A stretch of DNA of 64,000 nt from Agitococcus sp. (GTDB taxonomy: Bacteria; Pseudomonadota; Gammaproteobacteria; Pseudomonadales; Moraxellaceae), in NCBI GenBank assembly GCA_030646715.1, contig JAUSLJ010000016.1, positions 43,920 through 107,919 of the forward strand, read 5' to 3'. Below the pieces are notes generated by a model, which saw only the letters and a list, made by a program, of their open reading frames with translations, was not told the origin of the DNA and did not search any database. Position numbers and translations under genes: made by a program. Positions 50,359 through 61,055 of the stretch are shown here, piece by piece. Position 1 is the first letter of the stretch, and every line of letters begins with the position of its first letter.

Positions 50359-50685
50359 ATGCAGAAAAACCCAGGAAAAATGATAACAATGCTGGCAGGC
50401 CTACAGCAAAGAGTATCCGTCATACAAAAAGAAATTGCGGCAGAAATATTTGAAGGGCGAGCATCCAACGGCCTCGTTATCCTCCGCGTAACAGGAAAAG
50501 GTGAATTTTTGTCCGTGTTTATTGACCCAAGTTTGCTCTCTGAAGATGCGGACACTATCGGCGCGCTGGTCATTGCAGCGGGTAATCAAGCGCATCAGTC
50601 CAAAGAAGCATTTTCAAAAGCGAAACTAGCCACCATTTCCTCAGGCTTGCTACCTCTTGGAATGAAAGTCTCTGACTTTGGCTAG
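50359..50685 (+). CDS. YbaB/EbfC-family DNA-binding protein
   Basis: The 108-residue protein has the YbaB layout: an N-terminal helix, a central beta-sheet with NGLVILRVTGKGEFLSVFI, then DPSLLSEDADTIGALVIAAG and a C-terminal helix. YbaB/EbfC proteins are small nucleoid-associated proteins that bind DNA as dimers. A copy on an accessory element may package or regulate it. A terminator follows directly. Confidence 0.82.
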   Translation: MQKNPGKMITMLAGLQQRVSVIQKEIAAEIFEGRASNGLVILRVTGKGEFLSVFIDPSLLSEDADTIGALVIAAGNQAHQSKEAFSKAKLATISSGLLPLGMKVSDFG

Positions 50686-50710
50686 TCATGCATAATCCTG
50701 GCCGGTTCTT

Positions 50711-50740
50711 AAAAGCACTCTGCGCCGAGTGCTTTTTTTT
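50711..50740 (+). terminator. Terminator of the YbaB-like gene
   Basis: AAGCACTC and GAGTGCTT form the stem with eight T. Confidence 0.93.
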
Positions 50741-50750
50741 AAGATGCACG

Positions 50751-50785
50751 AAAAAATCGAGAGCACAATAGGGCTCTCGATTGAA
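50751..50785 (-). terminator. Terminator of the Gly/Ala-rich gene
   Basis: ATCGAGAGC and GCTCTCGAT form the stem with six T on the reverse strand. Confidence 0.9.
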
Positions 50786-50804
50786 ATAAATAAAATTCAG
50801 CTTA

Positions 50805-51308
50805 TTACATCGCACTCACTTCGGCGTAAGCATTGACGGCTTTTGTGTTGACACCAAACGCAGCAGCGGCCGCTTTTTCTCCGTCTTGCGCAATAGCCAT
50901 ACAAAACAGCAGCGTTTCTGCAACCAGCAAGTCTTGCCCTCCATTTAATGACTCCATACTCTGACCATTGACATTCTGAGAGCTACCGGACATCGAGCTA
51001 GGGGCGTGAAAGCCGCTCGCGTCCATTCCCCCTACATACTGATGCCCTGACGCATCTTGTGACACTGAAAAGTTGGCACCAACTTGAGGGGCCTCACTTA
51101 ATGCCTTGATGGCGGCTTGTGAAATAGTCACCACTGCACTGGGTGGCTCCATCTTAGCAGCACCACCAGCCGGTGCCGCGGTACCGGTTGCCGCCGCGCT
51201 TGGCGTCCCTGTCCCCGGCGTTGCTGCTCCAACTGCGCCCATTCCTGCACCAAGGCTAAGCCCAATACTTGGACCTAAACTAGCACCTATACCTGCGATA
51301 TCTCCCAT
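50805..51308 (-). CDS. Gly/Ala/Ser-rich protein, unknown
   Basis: 167 residues. The first 55 are low-complexity Gly/Ala/Thr/Pro (GAATPGTGTPSAAATGTAAP). The rest has a helical pattern with Ser/Gly-rich spacers and an Ala-rich C-terminus. There is no signal peptide. AAAAGG before the ATG at 51308 sets the start. A CTCTATACA motif is at 51341-51349. No family assigned. Confidence 0.58.
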   Translation of the reverse strand: MGDIAGIGASLGPSIGLSLGAGMGAVGAATPGTGTPSAAATGTAAPAGGAAKMEPPSAVVTISQAAIKALSEAPQVGANFSVSQDASGHQYVGGMDASGFHAPSSMSGSSQNVNGQSMESLNGGQDLLVAETLLFCMAIAQDGEKAAAAAFGVNTKAVNAYAEVSAM

Positions 51309-51340
51309 TTTCTGCACCTTTTAAAATGACCTACGTACTC

Positions 51341-51349
51341 TGTATAGAG
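51341..51349 (-). promoter_or_regulatory. Promoter-like CTCTATACA motif
   Basis: It lies 33 bases before the Gly/Ala-rich gene. Confidence 0.45.
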
Positions 51350-51440
51350 AGCAGCGGCCTAAAATCGTTTTGCTAGCAAAAAATACCTGGCAAAGCGCTG
51401 CTCGGCCCTAATGCCGCGAAAAAAAGGCTAAAGGCTCGTT

Positions 51441-51449
51441 CTATACCTT
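51441..51449 (+). promoter_or_regulatory. Promoter-like CTATACCTT motif
   Basis: It is preceded by CTAAAGGC 13 bases upstream and lies 36 bases before the recD2 start. Confidence 0.5.
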
Positions 51450-51484
51450 GCTTTAAGCATTGAATTTAGAATACCATCCTCTCC

Positions 51485-53677
51485 ATGACAAAACCGGACG
51501 CTGCCCTCGAACAACTCTCTGGAGTTGTCAAAACGTTGACCTTCTTTAGTGAGGAGTCCGGCTACTTTGTTGCAAAAGTAACAGTTGATGGAAATACAGA
51601 GAGAACCGTAACGGGAACGGCGCCTTCTATTAATGTGGGTGAAGTCCTAACGGCCAAGGGCACTTGGCAGAGTTCTAAATGGGGGCCGCAGTTTAAAGTT
51701 AAAGAATTAACATTAAGTCATCCTAAAATGCTGGCGGACATTGAAGCCTACCTTGCCCACTCCGTGAATGGTATTGGAAAAGGATATGCTAAAAAGCTTG
51801 TCGCCGCGTTTCAGGAAAATGTATTTACCGTCATTGAGCAAACACCCGAAAAACTAAAAAACGTACCGGGTATTGGTAAATCACGCATCACGGCCATAGT
51901 GGAAGCGTACGAAACGACGCAAGCTATTCGAGAGATTATGTTTTTCTTGCACCGTAATGGTATCGCGGGAACCCGGGCACACCGGGTGCACGAAAAGCTG
52001 GGTAAAAATGCCATTAAAAAGATTAGCCACAATCCTTACATTCTCTGCAATATTTGGGGTATCGGATTTATTATTGCCGATGGCGTGGCTCAAAAACAGG
52101 GCATTGCGCCCGATAGTACCTTTCGGATTAGTGCCGGCATTCAGCATGTGCTTAAGCAAGCGGAAGGCTACGGCAGCTGTGGCTTACCCATCGTCAACGT
52201 TCGAGATGACACTAGCGCCCTTTTATTAGTCGACATTGCACTTATTGAAAAAGTGCTGCAAGAAGAAATCGCCGCTAAACGTATTATCTGCGACACAGTT
52301 GGTGACGCCACTTGCGTATTTTTGCCGGCTATCTATGAAGCAGAAAAAGCCATTGCCCAAATTTTACTTCGGCACGACCAAGCCCCGCTTGCGCCCCTTA
52401 AACACGATATCCCCCAGATTATCCTTGAGGCGCAGGTAGACCTGGGCATTGAGCTCGAAACGATGCAGGAACAGGCCGTTCACACCGCTCTGACATCCAA
52501 CATCACCGTCATAACGGGTGGCCCCGGGTGCGGGAAGACCACGATTACCAAGGTTATCCTGGAGGCCTTTAAAGAAGCGGGACTGGTCATTATGGTGCTC
52601 AGTGCGCCAACCGGTAAAGCGGCCAAACGCGCAAGTCAGGCAACAGGCTATCAAGCAAAAACCATCCATCGCACGCTCGAGGTTGAACGCGACCGCAGCT
52701 TTAAATTTAATGAAAATAATCCCTTAGAAGCAGACGTCTGGATTATTGATGAAATGTCGATTGTTGACGTTCCCTTAATGCATGCCGCGTGCCTGGCGTT
52801 AGCCCGCGGCACACGCATTATCTTAATTGGCGATGTGGACCAGCTCCCTTCGGTGGGGCCGGGTAGGGTGCTCGCTGACATCATCGATTCCGGGGTTCTT
52901 CCTACCGTGCGTCTCACGGCTATTTTCCGCCAAGGTGCTTCCAGCCGAATTAAGGTCAACGCCCATGCCGTCAATCGCGGAGAAGCACCCGAAAAAGGAT
53001 GGGTAGAAGGAACAGACTTTTGCTATACCGCCATTTTACCTAAAGATTCCAGCGACGATGCCAAGCGCGTGTGCCGCGAAAAAATTGAAGCTGAGATTCT
53101 TCGGCTGGCGCAGGACATGTGGAAGCTTGGCTTTGACCCCATCAAAGATGTCCAGATTCTCGCTCCTATGCGAAAAGGCATTTTAGGTGTTGATTCGCTC
53201 AATACTAAATTACAAAAAATACTTAACCCGAATCCCTCCGCGTTTCTGGAATGGTCTGAAAAGAAGTGGGGGGTTGGCGACAAAGTAATGCAAATGCGTA
53301 ACAATTACGACAAAAATGTCTTCAACGGGGATATTGGGTACATAGCGACGGTAGACACTATCGCCCGCGTGCTCACTATCGAGTTTGATGATGGTATCGT
53401 CGAATATAAGCTCATTGAGCTTGACGAACTGTCCTTAGCGTACGCCTTTACCATCCACAAGAGCCAAGGCTCTGAATTCCCCGTCGTGATAGCGCCTTGG
53501 GACATGAGCCATTACATGATGCTAAAACGCAATCTGCTTTACACCATGATGACCCGGGCTAAGAGCCTCTGCATCCTGGTAGCTAATCCACAGGCCGTGA
53601 ATATTGCAGTGAAAACGGCGCAAATAGACGCCCGCTACTCCCGCTTGAAAGATTGGCTGCAGCGGGGCTTGGCCTAA
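51485..53677 (+). CDS. recD2: RecD2-type SF1B helicase
   Basis: 730 residues, the usual RecD2 length. An N-terminal OB-like domain (GVVKTLTFFSEESGYFVAKV) leads to helix-hairpin-helix motifs (VNGIGKGYAKKL, VPGIGKSRITAI). The helicase core then has Walker A GGPGCGKTT (345-353), VWIIDEMSIVD, GDVDQLPSVGPG, MQMRNNYD and the SH3-like YAFTIHKSQGSEF and MTRAKSL at the end. RecD2 unwinds DNA 5' to 3' and works outside RecBCD. It is intact and has its own promoter-like motif. Its base composition resembles LigA and neighbours. Confidence 0.93.
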   Translation: MTKPDAALEQLSGVVKTLTFFSEESGYFVAKVTVDGNTERTVTGTAPSINVGEVLTAKGTWQSSKWGPQFKVKELTLSHPKMLADIEAYLAHSVNGIGKGYAKKLVAAFQENVFTVIEQTPEKLKNVPGIGKSRITAIVEAYETTQAIREIMFFLHRNGIAGTRAHRVHEKLGKNAIKKISHNPYILCNIWGIGFIIADGVAQKQGIAPDSTFRISAGIQHVLKQAEGYGSCGLPIVNVRDDTSALLLVDIALIEKVLQEEIAAKRIICDTVGDATCVFLPAIYEAEKAIAQILLRHDQAPLAPLKHDIPQIILEAQVDLGIELETMQEQAVHTALTSNITVITGGPGCGKTTITKVILEAFKEAGLVIMVLSAPTGKAAKRASQATGYQAKTIHRTLEVERDRSFKFNENNPLEADVWIIDEMSIVDVPLMHAACLALARGTRIILIGDVDQLPSVGPGRVLADIIDSGVLPTVRLTAIFRQGASSRIKVNAHAVNRGEAPEKGWVEGTDFCYTAILPKDSSDDAKRVCREKIEAEILRLAQDMWKLGFDPIKDVQILAPMRKGILGVDSLNTKLQKILNPNPSAFLEWSEKKWGVGDKVMQMRNNYDKNVFNGDIGYIATVDTIARVLTIEFDDGIVEYKLIELDELSLAYAFTIHKSQGSEFPVVIAPWDMSHYMMLKRNLLYTMMTRAKSLCILVANPQAVNIAVKTAQIDARYSRLKDWLQRGLA

Positions 53678-53769
53678 AAGAGACAGTATTTTAGGAACAG
53701 GTACGTTCCTTGGTCGAGCTGTAGACTAAGCACTAGCCTAGCGGAAGGTGCTCTGCCATAATCAGGGTA

Positions 53770-54708
53770 TTGCCACTTCCCTTCAATTTTGTGACTATTT
53801 CTCCGACTATTCTTCAAGTAATCGAGCAGGGCGCGCGCGTAGCCAGAGCAGGTGGAAACACGAAGCCTTATTTTGACCGGTTATCCGACGAGCTGCTCCA
53901 ATTGCCAGAAGACACGCTCCAGCGCATGGACGTGGCATCCTTGCTCGAATCCGACCGATTGGCAGGTCAAATTTTGACCCGGCATATTCGAGAGCTACAT
54001 GCGTGTCGCTATGACGAAACGTTAAACTTAGACCAGTTGTTTTTTGCGTTTCCGTTGACCCTGCAGCTCCCCGTGCACCTCCCCGATAACGCGTTAGTAA
54101 CGGTGTCCGTCATGTTAAGCCATTGGCTAAGCACGCATGGCTTGATTGATGGCCACGCGTCACTGGCTGAGTGCCCCTTACTCGATGGAGTGGAGACACA
54201 GAGGCAACTCAGGCCGTCCTTTAATTCTTGGAACCCGCCTACAACGTTATCCGGGCTGGAACGAGCCAGTAAAGAAAGCACTGCACCACGACACGTTGCC
54301 GCAATATGGCCAGGGGCGCTTACGAGCACTCCTGCCACGTTGATGTACTTCCAGACCAAACTTCGTACGATGCAGTCCGTCGCGCCGGAGTTCACCACTA
54401 TCAAAAAACAAGTTGAAGCTAGTATGCTGGAAGTGGGCATCTCGCTTACGCTGTTCCCGCCCGCCAGCTGGGCAAATGGGTTATCGTTGTCCCGGATAGC
54501 GCGATTTCGCGCCCAGCTCCTCGCCCAAGTTCGAGCGCATCCCTTAAAAAAAGAATGGTCGTTTAGCTTTGTACAGGGAGAACTGTCAGAGCTAACGGAA
54601 ACTGAACCCACTTCGTGGGGTAGCTTTTATGAAGAAACCAGAGAAGACATGCTTGCCTTGTTTGCCTCGGCCGCTCGGTCGCACAACGTCAAACTCCGGC
54701 TCCGGTAA
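53770..54708 (+). CDS. Soluble protein, unknown
   Basis: 312 residues, helical in the N-terminal third and mixed later, with no signal peptide and no recognised motif. The TTG start at 53770 has only a weak ribosome binding site; the first ATG would remove over 50 residues, so the start is uncertain. It lies between recD2 and the frameshifted secreted gene. Confidence 0.5.
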   Translation: MPLPFNFVTISPTILQVIEQGARVARAGGNTKPYFDRLSDELLQLPEDTLQRMDVASLLESDRLAGQILTRHIRELHACRYDETLNLDQLFFAFPLTLQLPVHLPDNALVTVSVMLSHWLSTHGLIDGHASLAECPLLDGVETQRQLRPSFNSWNPPTTLSGLERASKESTAPRHVAAIWPGALTSTPATLMYFQTKLRTMQSVAPEFTTIKKQVEASMLEVGISLTLFPPASWANGLSLSRIARFRAQLLAQVRAHPLKKEWSFSFVQGELSELTETEPTSWGSFYEETREDMLALFASAARSHNVKLRLR

Positions 54709-54743
54709 GCGCGGAGGGAGCCAACGTTTCAGGTTGAGGATAG

Positions 54744-55243
54744 TTAACTTTTTCGTGTGAGGGACACGCGAAGGTCCGGTGTTTCGTTGAGTATTTTTTT
54801 CTGGCTAGGTTCGAGTGCTACCAAACGCACCCCTGATTGCTGAGTCGTTGTGGGTAGCTGTATGGGGCAATCTTCGCTTGCGCTTAAATCGCGCAAAGAG
54901 ACTAAGGCGGTATTGCTAAAAGTGATATTGACCGTCACCTCCGTCGCGGTGTCGATGGCTGACAGGTCCGCGCGAACGCCCGTTGTGACTGTACCAAGAG
55001 TTGACCTACTTGTCGCCGTCCCTTTTTCAATTGTTTTGGTGCAATGGGCCGCGTAATCGCTGTACACCTTTCTTTCCACAAACGCCGGCGTTCCCCCCAA
55101 CAAAGGCAGAACGAATTTTTCAGACTTCACCACCGCACCTTCGAATATATTGTCCACCAATAATTCGAAGGTCATAGGGGTGCCCGCGAGTGCTGGACCA
55201 ACTGCAGTCGACAATAACAGTAACGCTAATGTTAGTTTTTCAT
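54744..55243 (-). CDS. Exported beta-rich protein with frameshift in the signal-peptide codons
   Basis: The natural start is the ATG at 55243, behind AAGGACG. The frame from it stops at once, because codons 2-4 read AAA AAC TAA. One extra A in the A5 run (55236-55240) would give MKKLTLALLLLLSTAVGPALA, a perfect signal peptide continuing into the open frame that ends at 54744. The mature protein is about 155 residues, beta-rich, Thr/Ser-rich, with two Cys. It is either a sequencing or assembly error, or phase variation by slippage. Confidence 0.65.
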
Positions 55244-55323
55244 GGTTCGTCCTTATAAAAACCGGTACCCGACCGGTGGCGGCTTTGCCCGAAGGCGTTG
55301 AGGCTACTCAAGCACAGAAGGCG

Positions 55324-57351
<2,028 letters not shown>

Positions 57352-57379
57352 TTAGTGAGTCATTAGTCCTAGAAGGTAA

Positions 57380-57408
57380 ATTATATCGGATTTTTAGGTT
57401 GAATTCAA
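57380..57408 (-). promoter_or_regulatory. Sigma-70-type promoter of ligA
   Basis: TTGAAT (57403-57408) and TATAAT (57380-57385) are separated by 17 bases on the reverse strand, about 40 bases before the ATG. Confidence 0.7.
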
Positions 57409-57615
57409 TATGGCTTCGTTAAAAATAGCTATAGAATTTACTAAAATATATTGCGCCGGCCTTATCCCTTACAGACAGGCGAGCCCCAGTGTGAATGTCC
57501 GGGCGGTGCCATGGTCAGGCTGGAAAGTGCACGTCAATAGAACCGGTCAAGCTCTGCACGGCAGCATTTAAAGCAATTTAGCTAAATTAAGGTACCTCTC
57601 TTTACGAAAGCATCA

Positions 57616-58140
57616 ATGCATCAGTTAGTTATTACCATTATTGCCATCGCGCTCACTGCCGCATTGGCATTAGCTAGCGTCAACTACATCCCATGGTGGA
57701 CAGGACACGCAGCCGACGTCGAAAAAGTAGTGCGAGGAAGTATTCCCCTGCTGGAGTCTGCCTATATTGTGGCGACCCGCGCGGCAGACGGGGCTGCGCC
57801 TCCCGTTACGGCGGAGGCGGATGGGGGACTATCCTCCAATTTCATGAATTTGCTGCACTTTACACCGGCGGCTCCCGCCCATTACCAGTGGACTTACGGT
57901 ATCCACAGTAGTGACGGTTCGAGATACGCTAATCTAAACTATTTCTGTATGCGGTTAGCCCCCGGCGCGCCTAGCGTTGTCAGTCAGTATATGGGGCTGA
58001 CGAGGGCCAAAGGACTATTCTCTTCGGAGCAATTTTTCATAGGCCCGACGTGCGGCGTGACTAGTAATTATGAGCAAGTTACCGATGTGCCCAGTATGGT
58101 CACCTACTATGTGTCCTATGCTCCGGGTATTTCTCCATGA
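57616..58140 (+). CDS. Pilin-like protein
   Basis: 174 residues: an N-terminal hydrophobic helix from residue 4 (LVITIIAIALTAALALAS), then a globular domain with two Cys (ACFM and PTCGVT regions). The helix-first layout and short leader are the same as in the pilin at 6137. It is coupled to the following secreted protein by a 4-base ATGA overlap. It may be a minor pilin of the same pilus. Confidence 0.6.
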   Translation: MHQLVITIIAIALTAALALASVNYIPWWTGHAADVEKVVRGSIPLLESAYIVATRAADGAAPPVTAEADGGLSSNFMNLLHFTPAAPAHYQWTYGIHSSDGSRYANLNYFCMRLAPGAPSVVSQYMGLTRAKGLFSSEQFFIGPTCGVTSNYEQVTDVPSMVTYYVSYAPGISP

Positions 58141-58997
58141 AACGTGTGCTACTGCTCCTCTCGGTCGCGTTCTGGCAAACGTGTTTCGCCGTTACGCCGA
58201 GTCCCCCACCCACTGAGAATCCAGGGTTAGACACGGCAGCCCGCGTCAAGCTGTCCATTCACAATAGCCTGGTGCAGATAGACCGCGCCTATGCCCGGCG
58301 CCAGGTTGTCCTAGATGACTCGGGCCATCCGCCGACTTCCGCTGCGAGTCAAACTCAGCTGTTTCCTCAATATGGCTTTGCGCCTCGCGGCACCTACCTA
58401 ACCTGGGCACTGGCTGCTATTACGGATGACCAATCCCGAATATGCGCGCGCACTATTGTGCAGTCGATGGAAGAATGGACAGGGGCTCTTTCCGGGTACA
58501 AGGATAGCGGTTTCCTGGCAGCGCAGCCGGGATGTAGCGCGCTTTCGTCTTTTTCGATTCCAACGCAGTATCCCGCCACGCTCTGGGGAACCAAAGTACT
58601 CGACCGGCGTGATTACCCCGTTCCGACAATTGTGCCGGCCTATCCTGTTTTAAGTGGGTTTACCGCGGGGCATCAGGTCTTGCCTGCCATTACCATGACC
58701 GCGGCGCCCTATCAAAATAGCGCAACGGTAGCATTGGACATCTATAACCCGCCTATCATTGTGGCGACTACGCCAGTAGTTCGCTACAAAGAAACAGGTA
58801 TTGCACCGCTAGTATTGAGAGAAGGGTTTAGCGCTGTGCATAACTGCAGCCTACTGCAAGGAGGTGACACATGCCATGTTATGTTGACCTATCATGGTAG
58901 TGCGCCCTTATCTAGCCTGGTAGGCGTGCTACGCCTCGACTTTATCACCGGTGAATTTGCGGTCATTAGTCTACGAGGCAAAACGACGCGAAACTAA
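58137..58997 (+). CDS. Secreted protein, unknown
   Basis: The 286-residue protein has a signal peptide (MKRVLLLLSVAFWQTCFA) and a Pro-rich start to the mature chain. The rest is beta-rich with four Cys. It is translationally coupled to the pilin-like gene, so a pilus or surface role is probable. No family recognised. Confidence 0.62.
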   Translation: MKRVLLLLSVAFWQTCFAVTPSPPPTENPGLDTAARVKLSIHNSLVQIDRAYARRQVVLDDSGHPPTSAASQTQLFPQYGFAPRGTYLTWALAAITDDQSRICARTIVQSMEEWTGALSGYKDSGFLAAQPGCSALSSFSIPTQYPATLWGTKVLDRRDYPVPTIVPAYPVLSGFTAGHQVLPAITMTAAPYQNSATVALDIYNPPIIVATTPVVRYKETGIAPLVLREGFSAVHNCSLLQGGDTCHVMLTYHGSAPLSSLVGVLRLDFITGEFAVISLRGKTTRN

Positions 58998-59048
58998 GGC
59001 CTCATGCCCTGTCGTGAAGGAGTTCGGCTTAGCGACAGGGCAGGGCGG

Positions 59049-59501
59049 TTACTCCCCCTGCGTAAGTGTTTGCAAACTCGCACGTAACACAGGGTATTGG
59101 CCAATGGCGGGTTGTAGCCAATCCCATAACTGCTGTCCGTCGTCGACTGAGAGGCTATCATTCGGAAGAGGGGACTTGAGTTGGTTTGTTACTAAGCGAA
59201 TAAATCTCGCATGTTCTTTTGGCCATTGACTCGGACGAATGCGGCGAGTGGGCTTTCCTTTGGTGGCAGTGGGCAGCAGCAATGTAAGTTCGCTGCGATA
59301 TTCGATAAGATATGCTAGCTCATTAAGCGGCCGTTCGTGCCGAATCCTCTCCAATAAATAGTTGGTGGGCACACTGCAATCAATAATGTCTGCCGAAGTT
59401 TTTAGGAGTACTGCTTGACTGGCTGGGTTGCTGCTACGGTCAAATTCGTATCTGAGACGGGCCACTGTAGCTAGGGCCAGCGCAATTAAGTGGGCGCTCA
59501 T
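59049..59501 (-). CDS. Soluble helical protein, unknown
   Basis: 150 residues, helical, with an Arg/Lys-rich centre (GKPTRRIRPSQWPKEH). It overlaps the upstream gene by 4 bases. A GCCCTGTCG/CGACAGGGC hairpin (59006-59043) follows its stop. No family recognised. Confidence 0.58.
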   Translation of the reverse strand: MSAHLIALALATVARLRYEFDRSSNPASQAVLLKTSADIIDCSVPTNYLLERIRHERPLNELAYLIEYRSELTLLLPTATKGKPTRRIRPSQWPKEHARFIRLVTNQLKSPLPNDSLSVDDGQQLWDWLQPAIGQYPVLRASLQTLTQGE

Positions 59502-59794
59502 GAGGTGGCTTTAAAGGCCGGACACGGCAGCGTACCATTTCTAAGGGACAGCCCCAGTTGATAGGTAGCAATTAATTCGGTTAGCGCAGGGGACTGTGCA
59601 CAAACCAAGGACATGGTTGGAACATCCTTAAATTCCAAAATGAGCTTCATGGCGAAGACAGCCGCTGACCGATAGCGCGCGGGATGCATAGGGCGTCGGT
59701 CGCACTCCATATCATCTATTAACTTGCCGTATCCCGCTAGTTCCACGTTAACAATATCTTCAGCAATTTGTGCGACAGTATGTTTGGGAGTCAT
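59498..59794 (-). CDS. Small soluble protein, unknown
   Basis: 98 residues, first gene of a two-gene unit. Its promoter has both consensus boxes (TTGACA, 16 bases, TATAAT). The protein is alpha/beta with no motif recognised. It is divergent from the ParS-type antitoxin gene. Confidence 0.6.
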   Translation of the reverse strand: MTPKHTVAQIAEDIVNVELAGYGKLIDDMECDRRPMHPARYRSAAVFAMKLILEFKDVPTMSLVCAQSPALTELIATYQLGLSLRNGTLPCPAFKATS

Positions 59795-59835
59795 ATATTA
59801 AGTAAGGTGATTGATAGATACTGATTGTGTTGCTT

Positions 59836-59863
59836 ATTATAGCAAAACAAAAGAACATGTCAA
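59836..59863 (-). promoter_or_regulatory. Consensus sigma-70 promoter
   Basis: TTGACA (59858-59863) and TATAAT (59836-59841) are separated by 16 bases on the reverse strand, and a TGC extended -10 precedes the second box. It drives the two-gene unit ending at 59049. Confidence 0.85.
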
Positions 59864-59929
59864 TCATTTCAGCTTTAAGGCTAAACAAAGGTTCTAAACA
59901 AAAGAATCTCACTTACTTTTTAAACGACC

Positions 59930-60355
59930 ATGATGACACTTTCAGATTTACTGGGGCTTCCTTCTGCACCTTCAAATGGACTTGCGTGGCATGATTTATT
60001 GCAAGCCGGGTTACCGCGTGCTTCCTTAGAAGTGCTGGCTACGCACTTAAATGTTGAAGTTGCCGATTTAATCGGGGTGCTCGGGGTTCGTCATAATGAG
60101 GAACTCCTGACATCAGGTGAATCTGACCAACTCTATCGCGTTGCCTTAGCTTTGCGTCAGTCCATGATTGTGTCTCGAGGTAGCCTTTCTAAAGCGGTTC
60201 AGTGGCTAAAAACGCCTAACCCAAATATTAGGGGTCGCGTGCCGCTAGGCCTCGTGTCATCCTATATGGGCGCTGAGTTCGTGTTAACCGCGCTGGAGCG
60301 GCTCAAGCCTACTCCCAAAGAATTGGCCGAAAAACCGGAGGAATCCGAAGAGTAG
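59930..60355 (+). CDS. ParS/Xre-MbcA-type antitoxin-domain protein without toxin
   Basis: 141 residues. An N-terminal HTH-like part (LPRASLEVLATHLNVEVADL) is followed by the ParS/MbcA antitoxin domain: TSGESDQLYRVALALRQ, KAVQWLKTPNPNIRGRVPL and MGAEFVLTALERL. Such antitoxins normally neutralise a RES-domain NAD+ glycohydrolase encoded next to them. No RES-like protein is seen on either side: upstream genes are unrelated and 700 bases follow without one. It is therefore an orphan antitoxin, possibly a stabiliser or anti-toxin defence. Confidence 0.78.
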   Translation: MMTLSDLLGLPSAPSNGLAWHDLLQAGLPRASLEVLATHLNVEVADLIGVLGVRHNEELLTSGESDQLYRVALALRQSMIVSRGSLSKAVQWLKTPNPNIRGRVPLGLVSSYMGAEFVLTALERLKPTPKELAEKPEESEE

Positions 60356-60451
60356 TACTCGGTGGAAGATAAGCTGCCTTGAGAGTGAGTGAAAGACAGG
60401 CAGGCTGCCTAACGTGAGTTAGGTCTTGCGGTGAGCAAGGGTAACAGAGTC

Positions 60452-60703
60452 TCATATGGCATAGCAGTAGCCGGAATTGGTCCTACGGGGCCAGTTTTTT
60501 ATGCGTGGAGGCGTGTTGGCCCGGAAAAGCGCTTTTTTGTGACCCCCCTCGCGATACTTACAGTTGCTATATTGAGAACACTCTCTTTTTAAGCTTTCCA
60601 TAAAACTTTCTGCCTTAAATTTAGTGGCCGTTACCCTTAACCGTTTTGCCTTTGACTTTTCAATTAGTCGGCTAGCTTGCGCAACTAATGCGCGAAAAGC
60701 CAA
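60452..60703 (-). CDS. Doubtful small basic protein
   Basis: 83 residues, strongly basic with several Cys, from a TTG start without a good ribosome binding site. It may be a small DNA-binding protein or spurious. It follows the next entry in the same direction. Confidence 0.28.
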   Translation of the reverse strand: MAFRALVAQASRLIEKSKAKRLRVTATKFKAESFMESLKRECSQYSNCKYREGGHKKALFRANTPPRIKNWPRRTNSGYCYAI

Positions 60704-60717
60704 AGAGACCCCTCAAC

Positions 60718-60936
60718 TCAACTCAAAAGCAATATCTGCCATGTAACGTTAAAACCTCGAGCACAATATAAGTGAGCGACTGAGTAATCCCTGCCCGAAA
60801 ACGAACCTTCTCGTTGCTCACCGCCCTGCTGGATTAACGTTACATGCTGTTCAGTGTGCTCTTGCAGCACCCGGCGGTTGTCTGACTTGACCAAATGGGA
60901 ATTATTCGTGAACCAGTAAATCAGCTCGTACACCAC
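60718..60936 (-). CDS. Doubtful small protein
   Basis: 72 residues from a GTG start. The frame is open further upstream to about 61015, and the peptide VYELIYWFTNNSHLV followed by a Gln-rich stretch looks protein-like. No promoter or ribosome binding site supports a start. It may be a remnant of a larger gene. Confidence 0.3.
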   Translation of the reverse strand: MVYELIYWFTNNSHLVKSDNRRVLQEHTEQHVTLIQQGGEQREGSFSGRDYSVAHLYCARGFNVTWQILLLS

Positions 60937-61019
60937 GTTTAACTGCGTTCGCTCAATACTTGCGTATTGAATTGGCCCCTGTACAAGGAGCGGGCAGGAC
61001 TTTTTGTACTGTTGTTAGA

Positions 61020-61030
61020 TTGCTATACAA
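61020..61030 (+). promoter_or_regulatory. Promoter-like TTGCTATACAA motif
   Basis: It is identical to 35720-35730 and lies 25 bases before the GTG start at 61056. Confidence 0.58.
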
Positions 61031-61055
61031 AGAACTACAACATTTAAGGTTCGCC

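Larger units (their letters stand above)
60356..61055. other. Region with only weak reading frames
   Basis: 700 bases after the ParS-type gene. The start holds a CCGGAATTGGTCC/GGGCCAG hairpin with a T-run (60473-60508) on the forward strand. Two possible reverse-strand small frames lie at 60452-60936. The forward promoter TTGCTATACAA for the next gene is at 61020-61030. Confidence 0.45.

Noticed and set aside
50805..51308. RebB/R-body-type protein
   Set aside because: The Ala-rich helical end looks superficially similar, but the size, the Gly/Thr-rich N-terminus and the lack of repeated neighbouring reb genes do not fit.
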